Source: Myxococcales bacterium (GTDB taxonomy: Bacteria; Myxococcota_A; Polyangia; Polyangiales; Polyangiaceae). Taken from it: a DNA stretch of 10,048 nt. A program made the position numbers and the translations under genes. Positions 1 to 6,768 of the stretch are shown piece by piece; position 1 is the first letter of the stretch, and each line of letters begins with the position of its first letter. Location of the stretch: positions 1 through 10,048 of the forward strand of contig JAHFDX010000045.1 in the NCBI GenBank assembly GCA_023248785.1, given 5' to 3'. The notes beneath the pieces are model-generated. The model was not told the origin of the DNA. It made no database searches and worked only from the letters and a program-made list of their open reading frames with translations.

Positions 1-901
1 GGACGAAATCGCCACGCCGAAGACAGTGCGTTGCGGCGCTTCCGCCTGTTGCGGACGAAAGTAACAACATGAGCTCGCTCATGCTCGGACATCGTTTCGC
101 GGGGTCTCGCAACAGGAGCGAGTGAACGGCGCGCGTCAACCCCGATGGAATCCAAGGTGCGATATCTTGCGCAGATCGTATCCCACTGCCTGTAATTTCA
201 AGGACCAACGCCATGAACGATCCTGCTTGGGCGAAGGCCGGCACGCCCGTCAGCAGGTGATACAAGGTCATGCCGAGGCTCCACACGTCGGAGCGCTCGC
301 TTGCAGTCTTGGCGTTGATCGCCTGCTCAGGTGCGATGTAGAGAGCTGTGCCCATAAATGCACCCGACCGCGTAAGCGCATTGAGCGGCTCATGGACCTT
401 GGCGAGACCAAAGTCCATCACAACGACGCGGCAGGTCTCTGATTCATCACACGAAATGAACAAATTCGAAGGCTTGACGTCGCGATGCACGATGCCGGCT
501 GCGTGGGCGTCCGAAAGACCTTTTGCCGCTTGGTAAGCAACGCACGCTGCGATCATGGGATCGAGCGGTAACGCATGAAGGATGATCGAGCCGAGATCGA
601 AGCCCGCGAGCTTCTCCATAACGAGAAATGGAACGCCGTGCTCGTCGTCGACGCCGTGGTCGAGAACATGGACTGCGTGAAGGCTCACGAGGTTTCGACA
701 GATGGATCCTTCGCGTAAGAACCGCGCCCGTCGTTCATCGGCCTGGTTTGTGTCGATGCCTTCGAGGACCTTGATGGCTAAGTCTGACCTATTTGCAGTC
801 TCGTCGATCGCCTCATAGACGGAGCCCATTGCGCCACGACCGAGCAGGTGCCCGATGCGATAGCGATTGCCAAGCAGGGCCCCTTCGAAGGATTCGACCA
901 C
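1..901 (-). CDS. Serine/threonine protein kinase, eukaryotic type (C-terminus cut by left edge)
   Basis: About 300 residues of a Hanks-type kinase are readable from a GTG at 899-901, and the frame stays open to base 1. Visible motifs: glycine-rich loop GRGAMGSVYEA (residues 21-31), ATP-binding Lys44 in LAIKVLEG, catalytic loop HRDVKPSN (139-146, Asp141), DFGLAK (163-168), the activation-segment end APEQ (190-193) and DVWSLG. All core residues are present, so it should be active on Ser/Thr substrates in the cytoplasm. The visible part ends just past the kinase fold, so any sensor or transmembrane tail lies outside the window. In-frame stop TGA at 941-943 limits the start to TTG 910 or GTG 901; neither has a clear ribosome binding site. 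It is divergent from the envelope genes on its right, which may or may not be functionally linked. The substrate is unknown. Confidence 0.93.
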   Translation of the reverse strand, partial: MVESFEGALLGNRYRIGHLLGRGAMGSVYEAIDETANRSDLAIKVLEGIDTNQADERRARFLREGSICRNLVSLHAVHVLDHGVDDEHGVPFLVMEKLAGFDLGSIILHALPLDPMIAACVAYQAAKGLSDAHAAGIVHRDVKPSNLFISCDESETCRVVVMDFGLAKVHEPLNALTRSGAFMGTALYIAPEQAINAKTASERSDVWSLGMTLYHLLTGVPAFAQAGSFMALVLEITGSGIRSAQDIAPWIPSGLTRAVHSLLLRDPAKRCPSMSELMLLLSSATGGSAATHCLRRGDFV

Positions 902-986
902 GAGCCGCAAGGTACCATGGGATCCAATTGCAAGCGGGATTCACCGAATACTTTCCTTCGCATCAACTTTCGGCCAAACAGAGAGC
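902..986. promoter_or_regulatory. Divergent intergenic region between kinase and lipoprotein gene
   Basis: This 85-base gap separates two genes transcribed away from each other, so both promoters probably lie here or run into the kinase 5' end. I see no convincing -35/-10 pair or operator palindrome. AGAG just before the GTG at 987 is a weak Shine-Dalgarno candidate. The assignment rests on geometry only. Confidence 0.3.
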
Positions 987-1532
987 GTGCGACGCGCGTG
1001 GTTTTTCCTGTTGGTTGTCGGCTGTTCCGCAAGGCCCAGAAATGAAGGGAGCGTTTCCGCACCCGTGGCGACGGCAGTCCATTCCGCGCCTGTAGCGTTG
1101 GTGAGTCAGCTTGCTCCCATCGCGCCTCCGCCCGCGATTTCGAAGCCCAGGCTGTCGACGACACAGCTTCAATCATGGATCTATGAATCGCCGTCCTTTG
1201 AATCGACGAAGGTTGGTTATCTTCGCGCTGGTGCGCTAGTTGGTCGATCCATTGAACCGGTTTCGAAATCGGGATGCGTGCGCGGTTGGTATCAAATCGA
1301 TCCCCGGGGTTACGTTTGCGACGGCGTGGAGGGCGTAACGACGAACCTTGATGACCCCACGGTGAAGCTTGCCATGGCCCACCCGCCGAAACGTCAAGAG
1401 CCCTTGCCGTACGTGTATGGCACTTCGTGGGGCGCCACGTTCTACACTCGGCTTCCGACGCACGCGCAGATCAAGAAGATCGAAGGGAACGTCGAAGCGA
1501 AACGCGAAGGCCTGGACAAACTATGGCACTAG
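987..1532 (+). CDS. Lipoprotein with SH3-like domain; probable N-terminal half of an interrupted L,D-transpeptidase
   Basis: Starting at GTG 987, the 181-residue product opens with a compact lipoprotein signal: Arg2-Arg3, a hydrophobic run AWFFLLVVG, then Cys13 in the lipobox VVGC. The mature part would be lipid-anchored in the envelope. An Ala/Pro/Ser-rich spacer (about 18-56) is followed by an SH3-like segment (about 63-113, with VGYLRAG, GWYQID and GYVC) and then PYVYGTSWGATFYTRLPTHAQ and EGNVEA, which in myxobacterial L,D-transpeptidases lead into the catalytic part (recalled family knowledge). The ORF stops at TAG 1530-1532, and the next ORF continues in the same frame 24 bases on. It may be a nonsense-mutated gene (codon 182 of 522) or, less likely, a separate SH3 lipoprotein. 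Longer upstream starts exist, for example 867, but they overlap the kinase and put the signal peptide inside the protein, so GTG 987 is preferred. Confidence 0.7.
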   Translation: MRRAWFFLLVVGCSARPRNEGSVSAPVATAVHSAPVALVSQLAPIAPPPAISKPRLSTTQLQSWIYESPSFESTKVGYLRAGALVGRSIEPVSKSGCVRGWYQIDPRGYVCDGVEGVTTNLDDPTVKLAMAHPPKRQEPLPYVYGTSWGATFYTRLPTHAQIKKIEGNVEAKREGLDKLWH

Positions 1533-1556
1533 CGTTCCGATCGGAAGCGGTGGCCG

Positions 1557-2555
1557 GTGCTTCCGTTACCGAGCGAGGCTCCTCCCGAGCCACTGGCCTC
1601 GGGAGGACAAATTCATAACCTTGCGGGGGAAAAACTCTCCTCGAGGGCGCTTACAGGCGGTCGGGTATGGCCCGGAATGCGGCTCTCCTTTCTCACCGCG
1701 TTTGCGCACGACGATCGCGGCTACTTCATCACGACCGAGCACCTGGTCGTTCCGATCGAGCGAATGCGCATTGCGAAGCTCGCCGCATTTGCTGGTGTTG
1801 AGCTCACGCGTGAAGGCGAGGCTGCTGACCATCTGCCGCTCATTTGGCCTGCATGGAAGCCTGCACACGTCTTTCGCCTGGGCGAGCGTGGTGCCGTTTC
1901 CACCGACTACGAAATTGCTGTGCAGGAACGCGCTTCAATATCTGCAAACGAAACGTGGTTGGGAAGCGAGAAATACTACGAGCTCCTTGCGCCGCCAGCG
2001 GGTGCTCCCTCGGGACAGCGATATCTTGTACGTGCAAAGCAAGTTGCACGTGCTCTGAAGGTGGACGAGCTCCCTCCGGGGGTTGGGAAGGACGAAGTAT
2101 GGATCGACGTCAGCATCATGCGTCAGGTGCTGGTGCTCTACCGAGGGCTTGAGCCACTCTACGCTACATTGGTCTCTACCGGGGTCGATGGCGCGCAGGA
2201 TCCCGAGAAGACCAAGAGCACGATTCGCGGCCTCTTCCGCATTCACAAGAAACACGTCACGACGCGCATGAAAGGCGACGAGCAGCCGGCAAAAAGTACC
2301 GATGGTGAGCCGGATCAAAGGTACCGCGTGGATGATGTGCCGTATGTGCAGTTCTTCGCAGGGAGTTTTGCGCTGCACGGCGCCTACTGGCACGACGCAT
2401 TTGGTCAACCCAAGAGTCACGGATGCATCAACTTGTCGCCACGCGATGCGCTGTACCTCTTCGAACGGACCGAGCCCAAGGTCCCCGAGCAGTGGCACGG
2501 TGTGCTTATCCCAGCCGAGGGGAAGGGAACGCCGGTATCGATTCACATCGATTGA
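1557..2555 (+). CDS. L,D-transpeptidase catalytic domain (YkuD family), lacks its own signal peptide
   Basis: The YkuD family crosslinks peptidoglycan through meso-DAP residues, or attaches proteins to it, using a catalytic cysteine in the periplasm. Here the motif is clear: His274 in LHGAYWH, then SHGCINLS with catalytic Cys290. The domain spans about 180-330, with WIDVSIMRQVLVLY and STGVDG as its early strands. Residues 40-165 form a beta-rich region (MRLSFLTAF, YFITTEHLVVP, then LPLIWPAWK) typical of the myxobacterial members. The first possible start after the TAG is GTG 1557, with no good ribosome binding site, and the N-terminus (VLPLPSEAPPEPLASGG) is a linker, not an export signal. That argues this half originally followed the lipoprotein part in one 522-residue protein. 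The next gene starts 2 bases after its stop. Family assignment is firm; whether it is expressed alone is doubtful. Confidence 0.85.
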   Translation: MLPLPSEAPPEPLASGGQIHNLAGEKLSSRALTGGRVWPGMRLSFLTAFAHDDRGYFITTEHLVVPIERMRIAKLAAFAGVELTREGEAADHLPLIWPAWKPAHVFRLGERGAVSTDYEIAVQERASISANETWLGSEKYYELLAPPAGAPSGQRYLVRAKQVARALKVDELPPGVGKDEVWIDVSIMRQVLVLYRGLEPLYATLVSTGVDGAQDPEKTKSTIRGLFRIHKKHVTTRMKGDEQPAKSTDGEPDQRYRVDDVPYVQFFAGSFALHGAYWHDAFGQPKSHGCINLSPRDALYLFERTEPKVPEQWHGVLIPAEGKGTPVSIHID

Positions 2556-2557
2556 CG

Positions 2558-3448
2558 ATGTTTCAAAAGTACGGATTTTTGCTCGTCGTTTGTGCGTGTT
2601 CGAAGGAGCGAAGCCCAGGGTTGGATGCGTTGTCCAGCTCGACGTCAACCACGACCGGGCGGCCTTCGGCCCCTCCTGCGCTCGGACATAATGCTCCCGA
2701 TGGTCGCATTCTGTCCGGCTCGGAGCCTTCTCTCGGGACCTCGACGTCGATGTCGAGCACAGAGCCAGTGCTGCTGGGGGAGCCCTCCGCGTGGTGCACA
2801 GATGGAACCATCGAAGTTACCAATAGTGCGTGTGCTGTCGTACCCGCAAGTCGGGACCACCATCCGGGAGTGCTGCTCATATACCTTCACGGGATCATTC
2901 CGCCGAACGGTGATCCGGTGCAAAAACACAAGGTGCTCTCCATTGTGTCGACGCATGCATCGCGAACTGGCTACGTTGCGTTGATTCCAAAAGGAATTCG
3001 CGGTATCGGGCCTTCGCCGTTTGTAGATTGGTACGCATGGCCAACATCGCGCGCGGCATACGAAAAACGCGCAAACATATTGGTTGCGCAATGGATGGAC
3101 ACGCGCCGCACGATCGAAGCGAAGCTTGGTGCGACGTTTACGCGCGTGATTCTCGCCGGCTCATCGAACGGGGCCTATTTTCTGACGATGCTCGCAGCGC
3201 GAGGCGACGTCGACGTCGATACCTTTGGAGCATTTTCGGGAGGCGTTCTGCACGAACTGCCAAAGATATCTCGCGAACGCATGCGGCCATTCGTGATTGC
3301 ATACGGCGAATACGACGGAGCGAAAGGCGATCCGCAGAAACTCTCTTTGATGCTCGATCAAGCTAAATGGTCGCACCGTACGTACGCGCACAAGTTGAGC
3401 CACGGGGCTCACATCGAGTATCTGGATGACTTGTTTCGTGACGAGTAG
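2558..3448 (+). CDS. Alpha/beta-hydrolase (esterase-like) lipoprotein
   Basis: The start is ATG 2558, 2 bases after the transpeptidase stop, so translation is probably coupled; a longer ORF from 2423 would bury the signal peptide. The 296-residue product begins MFQKYGFLLVVCAC, a lipoprotein signal with Cys14 as the likely lipid site (lipobox VCAC). Residues 26-70 are a Ser/Thr/Pro-rich spacer. The hydrolase core follows: YLHG (109-112, oxyanion region), nucleophile elbow GSSNG (201-205, Ser203), Asp253 in YGEYDG and His285 (or His282) in SHGAH as the likely triad. It should be a surface or periplasmic serine hydrolase. The substrate cannot be read from sequence; feruloyl-esterase- or PHB-depolymerase-like folds are possible. 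Its place behind the transpeptidase hints at an envelope role, but that is inference. Confidence 0.8.
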   Translation: MFQKYGFLLVVCACSKERSPGLDALSSSTSTTTGRPSAPPALGHNAPDGRILSGSEPSLGTSTSMSSTEPVLLGEPSAWCTDGTIEVTNSACAVVPASRDHHPGVLLIYLHGIIPPNGDPVQKHKVLSIVSTHASRTGYVALIPKGIRGIGPSPFVDWYAWPTSRAAYEKRANILVAQWMDTRRTIEAKLGATFTRVILAGSSNGAYFLTMLAARGDVDVDTFGAFSGGVLHELPKISRERMRPFVIAYGEYDGAKGDPQKLSLMLDQAKWSHRTYAHKLSHGAHIEYLDDLFRDE

Positions 3449-3460
3449 GGGGGCTCGCGC

Positions 3461-3478
3461 GTCGACGATCACGTCAAC
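3461..3478. terminator. Possible bidirectional terminator hairpin between convergent genes
   Basis: In the 38-base gap between the convergent hydrolase and ureohydrolase genes, GTCGACG and CGTCAAC can pair as a 7-base stem with one mismatch around an ATCA loop. No U-tract follows on either strand, so it is weak as an intrinsic terminator. The convergent layout is the main reason to consider it. Confidence 0.25.
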
Positions 3479-3486
3479 GATTTCGG

Positions 3487-4530
3487 CTAGTTGCCTTTCT
3501 GTTGGGATCGGACCATCCAGCCAATCAATTTGTACAGAATGCGGGCGCCGACGTTGCCGTCCCATTCATCGCCGTCAGGACCGGGGACCACTTCGTTCAC
3601 ATCGATACCCACGATGGTGCGCCCAGATCGCGCGACGGCGCCGACGAGGTACGATGCCTTTTGGAACGAGAGGCCGCCGGGAACGGGTGTCCCCGTGTGA
3701 GGGCACAACGCTGGGTCGAGACCGTCGATGTCGAACGATACGTACACGCGATCGGGTAACGCAACGACGATGCGTTCGACCGTTGTGCGCCACGGCACCC
3801 CATTGAAGAGATCTTGTGCAAGCTCGTGATCGAAGAACGTCGTAATTCGGCCCGCGGATGAAGCAATCGAATCCGCCTCTTGTTCGCAGTAATCGCGAAT
3901 GCCTACTTGCACAATGCGGGCAACGTTTGGAACGAGCGCGGCGACGTTATGCATGATCGACGCGTGCGAATGCGTGAACCCTTCATACGCCACGCGAAGG
4001 TCAGCGTGGGCGTCAATGTGAAGGACTCCCATGCCAGGGTTCTGCTCTGCGAGCGCTTCAATGGCGCCAAATGGAGTGGAGTGATCACCACCAATCAGCG
4101 CAATCCACTTGCCGCGTGCGACGAGGCTCTTTGTCGTTTCGTAAACGTATTTGCACATTTTTCCGGTGAGTTCGTTGACGGACCTTAGGGACCGTTCGAG
4201 CTCAAGGTCTCCCTCAACAATCCCGCCACAATCAATCACTCGTTTGGCGTGTGAGCGTGCTTCATCGTGCCACTTCGTGACCATTGGTGATGTCTCGAGC
4301 ATGGCAATACCGACTTCGTACGGCTTTCCGGTTTCCCCATCGAAGAGATCTACTTGCTTGCTCGCGTCGAAAATCGCTTGGGGTCCTCTCTCGGCTCCGC
4401 CACCATAGGAGGTTGTGGCCGCAAATGGGATGGCCACAACGACCACCTTCGCCTCCTCCATTGTGAACGGAAGCCCGAAAATCCCTGCGTTTTCACTTGC
4501 TGCGGCGTTCGGGTCAAATACGGCCGTCAT
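3487..4530 (-). CDS. Agmatinase/arginase-family ureohydrolase
   Basis: This family hydrolyses guanidino groups (agmatine, arginine, formiminoglutamate or guanidino acids) to urea or formamide with a binuclear Mn centre, in the cytoplasm. All six metal ligands are visible: GGDH (His150), DAHAD (Asp173, His175, Asp177) and SFDIDGLDP (Asp267, Asp269), plus Glu313 in the DVNEV motif. The 347 residues from ATG 4530 are longer than typical agmatinase (about 300-320), mainly at the N-terminus and in an insert near 100-130. ATG 4530 is chosen over an upstream TTG (4584); it overlaps the protease stop by 17 bases, suggesting coupling. It is last in the minus-strand gene run. Substrate cannot be settled by eye; agmatine is the most likely guess given the Q-V-D-L-F-D N-terminal segment common in agmatinase-like proteins. 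Confidence 0.88.
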   Translation of the reverse strand: MTAVFDPNAAASENAGIFGLPFTMEEAKVVVVAIPFAATTSYGGGAERGPQAIFDASKQVDLFDGETGKPYEVGIAMLETSPMVTKWHDEARSHAKRVIDCGGIVEGDLELERSLRSVNELTGKMCKYVYETTKSLVARGKWIALIGGDHSTPFGAIEALAEQNPGMGVLHIDAHADLRVAYEGFTHSHASIMHNVAALVPNVARIVQVGIRDYCEQEADSIASSAGRITTFFDHELAQDLFNGVPWRTTVERIVVALPDRVYVSFDIDGLDPALCPHTGTPVPGGLSFQKASYLVGAVARSGRTIVGIDVNEVVPGPDGDEWDGNVGARILYKLIGWMVRSQQKGN

Positions 4531-5281
4531 GCGAAGCGACGCTACTCCCGCTACGCGCAAGAAGCCACGCCCCGGATGCGCCAAGCAAGGAGCTCAATGC
4601 GAACGCAATGGGAAGAGGGAGATCGTTCGGGACCGAGCGGGCGAGCCACGCGAAAGCGAAGTTGTTTGACGCATGCGCCAACACGCTCGCCACAAGCCCC
4701 GCCTGAATTCGCACCCATCCCAGAATGAGGCCCAAGAGCCCCGCAAGGAGGCCTTGTTTGGTGCAGCCGTGGACAGCGCCAAATAGCACTGACGAAGTGA
4801 CAATAGCCACCCACGCGGGTTGTCGTTTGAACAAGTAGGGGAGCATAGACCCGCGGAAAAACAGCTCCTCGCCGACGGCTGGCACAAGCGCGATGATCAC
4901 GCTTGCGAGGGCGAATTCGGAACTGTCCATTCGCCGTACTTCCGCAGCCACTTGCGCGGATCCGTCAAACGTATTCCATCCGGTAACACGAGCGAGAGCA
5001 TCTAACCCCAAGCTGCCCGCAAGAAGCGCGAGCGTTCCGCCGATAGAGATGGCAATGCGCTTGTTGGACACAGGAGCGAAGGAGTCCGGAACGAGGCCCT
5101 TCCATGCGATCGAGCCTGCGGCGAAGACGACTCCTGTCACGCAAACGCGTACACCGAGCCAAGGCGTTCGCCCGCTGTATGTACGCGACAGTGCGCCATG
5201 CGCGAGCGCAAGTACGGCCAGAAGGACACCTGTCAGCACAAAGGCGACAAGCGTGGCCCTTTGCCAGGTTACCCGGTGCAT
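4514..5281 (-). CDS. CPBP (Abi/CAAX-like) intramembrane metalloprotease
   Basis: The 255-residue protein is very hydrophobic, with membrane segments near 10-30, 42-60, 75-98, 123-137, 157-170, 178-205 and 222-242. The three CPBP motifs are in order: GEELFFRG (Glu138, Glu139, Arg143), FGAVHG (His171) and LAHASNN (His203, Asn206-207). Relatives range from CAAX prenyl endopeptidases to bacterial proteases of unknown substrate, some linked to bacteriocin self-immunity. The motif set is complete, so it is probably catalytically active. ATG 5281 overlaps the upstream esterase stop by 13 bases, and its own stop overlaps the ureohydrolase start, so the three are likely co-translated. No clear Shine-Dalgarno is seen, consistent with translational coupling. 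Confidence 0.88.
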   Translation of the reverse strand: MHRVTWQRATLVAFVLTGVLLAVLALAHGALSRTYSGRTPWLGVRVCVTGVVFAAGSIAWKGLVPDSFAPVSNKRIAISIGGTLALLAGSLGLDALARVTGWNTFDGSAQVAAEVRRMDSSEFALASVIIALVPAVGEELFFRGSMLPYLFKRQPAWVAIVTSSVLFGAVHGCTKQGLLAGLLGLILGWVRIQAGLVASVLAHASNNFAFAWLARSVPNDLPLPIAFALSSLLGASGAWLLARSGSSVASHDGRI

Positions 5282-5976
5282 GCGTGCAAGAACGAACCGA
5301 GTTCAGCGAGCACGGGCATTGGGATCTCGTGTCCCCCGCGGAAGGGAACCCACGTCGTGTCCCATCCGTTCTCGCGAAAAATCTGCACGAGCGCTTCGCT
5401 CACAAAGTGCGGCAAAATAGGGTCGTTCGTGCCGTGGCTCAGGAATGCGCGTTGCCCCTTGCGAGCTTCCAACCGTGGGAGCCACGCGTTCGCCGCCACC
5501 ATCGTTCCCGAGAGCATTACGAGTCCGGACACGTTGCGTTCGGACCTCAGAAGCGCATCGCACGACAGCATGGCGCCTTGCGAAAAGCCACCGACGACTA
5601 AATGGGATGGCGACAGTTCCTTTTCGATGGCATCGAGCAACCCATCGAGAAGGGATCGCGCCGCATCAAGGCCTTCGGGCTCGTTGTGCGTGAGGATACG
5701 CGGATCCCCCGACCGTGCGGCCTCTTCGATTTTGCCAAAGTCGACCATCCACCATGCGCGACCCTCGCCGTACATGGGTGGCAGGGCGATAGGCGCGTGT
5801 GGAAACACAAAGCGTGTTTCCTTCGGGGCATCGATTACCCGATGAAGCGATACAAGGTCATCACCCGGCGCGCCGAAGCCGTGAAGAAGGACCACAATCG
5901 GGCCGGCGCCAGAGCCCTCCCCGTCGACTCCTCCAGTTACGCGCGCTTGTAAATCACCGAGCTTGAGCGTTCGCAT
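5269..5976 (-). CDS. Carboxylesterase/phospholipase-family serine hydrolase
   Basis: A single-domain alpha/beta-hydrolase of 235 residues, the usual length for the phospholipase/carboxylesterase family (PF02230-type). Visible: LLHGFGAPGDD (30-40, oxyanion loop typical of the family), nucleophile elbow GFSQG (130-134, Ser132), Asp185 in HGTNDPILP and His216 in RGGHEIP. No signal peptide, so cytoplasmic. Family members hydrolyse short acyl esters, lysophospholipids or acyl-thioesters; the true substrate is not evident. ATG 5976 has a good ribosome binding site (GAGGA at 5983-5987, 6-base spacing) and sits 35 bases after the NrtR-like gene, the widest gap in the run. An internal promoter there is possible, but none is evident. 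Confidence 0.9.
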   Translation of the reverse strand: MRTLKLGDLQARVTGGVDGEGSGAGPIVVLLHGFGAPGDDLVSLHRVIDAPKETRFVFPHAPIALPPMYGEGRAWWMVDFGKIEEAARSGDPRILTHNEPEGLDAARSLLDGLLDAIEKELSPSHLVVGGFSQGAMLSCDALLRSERNVSGLVMLSGTMVAANAWLPRLEARKGQRAFLSHGTNDPILPHFVSEALVQIFRENGWDTTWVPFRGGHEIPMPVLAELGSFLHACTG

Positions 5977-6011
5977 GCGGATTCCTCTATCATAGTTTCG
6001 CCAGGCAGAGT

Positions 6012-6755
6012 TCAGCTGCGGCCGGTATCAACGAAGCGATACACAGAGGCAGGTTTTGATGCCGTGATTCGTCGACCGGGCGCCTGCTCAATCACGCTGT
6101 CGTCGATCATGCGCAGGAATCGCTTTCGAAAGTTGCCGGGATCGATTGAGACGTCGAGTATTGCCTCGTGCACTCTTCTCAATTCTGCGATTGAGAATGT
6201 AGGCGGAAGCAAGCTGCGCGCGATCGAAGATCTAACCAGTTGGTCGCGCAGCCACTGCAGAGCCTTCGATGCGATCTCCGGGTGGTCGAACGCGAGCGGC
6301 ATCTTCATCGCATCGTTGAGCGCAGTCCATTCCGTTCGAGCGGCATCTCCGCCCGCCTGAATGAACGGGGCGAGGGTTGGCCGCACGAGAGCTGCGTAGG
6401 CAATACTCACCACGCGCATGCGAGGGTCGCGCATGGGAGCACCGAAAGCGCCGATTTGCGCGAGCAAGATATCGTCTGTTGGAAGTCCCGTTTCTTCGGA
6501 GAGCTCACGTTGCGCAGCTTCGAGGAGGTCTTCTCCGCGACTACTTTTCCCATTGCCTACGCGGACAAAGCCTCCAGGCAATGCCCATTTCTTTCGATAA
6601 GGCGGCTCATTGCGCTGAACGAGCAGAAGCACCAGGCGGTCGTCGAGGATCGTCAGGATGACAAGATCCACCGTAACCGCCGGCCTTTCGTACGTTGCGG
6701 GGTCGTAGGTTGAAAGAAACGCTTTGTCTTCGTGAGTGAGTTGGGAACGCGTCAT
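6012..6755 (-). CDS. nrtR: NrtR-type regulator (Nudix domain plus C-terminal winged helix)
   Basis: The N-terminal part (about 25-175) is a Nudix fold opening YDPATYERPAVTVDLVILTI, characteristic of NrtR and its relatives. The C-terminal part (about 186-243) has FSIAELRRVHEAIL, then NFRKRFLRMI and ASVYRF, the winged-helix DNA-binding domain of that family. NrtR proteins repress or activate NAD-biosynthesis and sugar-utilisation genes and usually sense ADP-ribose or related nucleotides. The Nudix box (69-91) reads G-x5-E-x7-RELSEETGL and is intact, whereas many NrtR regulators have lost catalytic residues, so this one may still hydrolyse a nucleotide. A few extra residues (GNGKSSR) sit between GGFV and the box. 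It starts 13 bases after the vWA gene. Being beside a nicotinamidase-like gene supports NAD control. A plain Nudix hydrolase is unlikely given the C-terminal domain. Confidence 0.85.
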   Translation of the reverse strand: MTRSQLTHEDKAFLSTYDPATYERPAVTVDLVILTILDDRLVLLLVQRNEPPYRKKWALPGGFVRVGNGKSSRGEDLLEAAQRELSEETGLPTDDILLAQIGAFGAPMRDPRMRVVSIAYAALVRPTLAPFIQAGGDAARTEWTALNDAMKMPLAFDHPEIASKALQWLRDQLVRSSIARSLLPPTFSIAELRRVHEAILDVSIDPGNFRKRFLRMIDDSVIEQAPGRRITASKPASVYRFVDTGRS

Positions 6756-6768
6756 TTGTACTTTGTCT

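Noticed and set aside
928..956. Possible sigma-70 promoter (TTGCAA then TACTTT) ahead of the lipoprotein gene
   Set aside because: The spacing (15 bases) and the -10 match are poor, so it is not better than chance.
778..1176. 132-residue minus-strand ORF over the kinase start
   Set aside because: It is the wrong frame of the kinase 5' region; the adjacent frame gives the glycine-rich loop and invariant Lys.
1369..2058. 229-residue plus-strand ORF bridging the TAG between the lipoprotein and the transpeptidase
   Set aside because: It is in a different frame from both conserved halves and is Arg/Ser-rich with no motif, so the TAG is not explained by a frameshifted real gene.
1935..2648. 237-residue minus-strand ORF opposite the L,D-transpeptidase
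   Set aside because: Antisense shadow: the plus frame has the SHGC active-site motif and continues smoothly, while the minus product has no recognisable motif.
5977..6011. Possible NrtR operator or internal promoter between the regulator and esterase genes
   Set aside because: The short gap shows only a ribosome binding site for the esterase; no clear palindrome or -35/-10 pair is visible.
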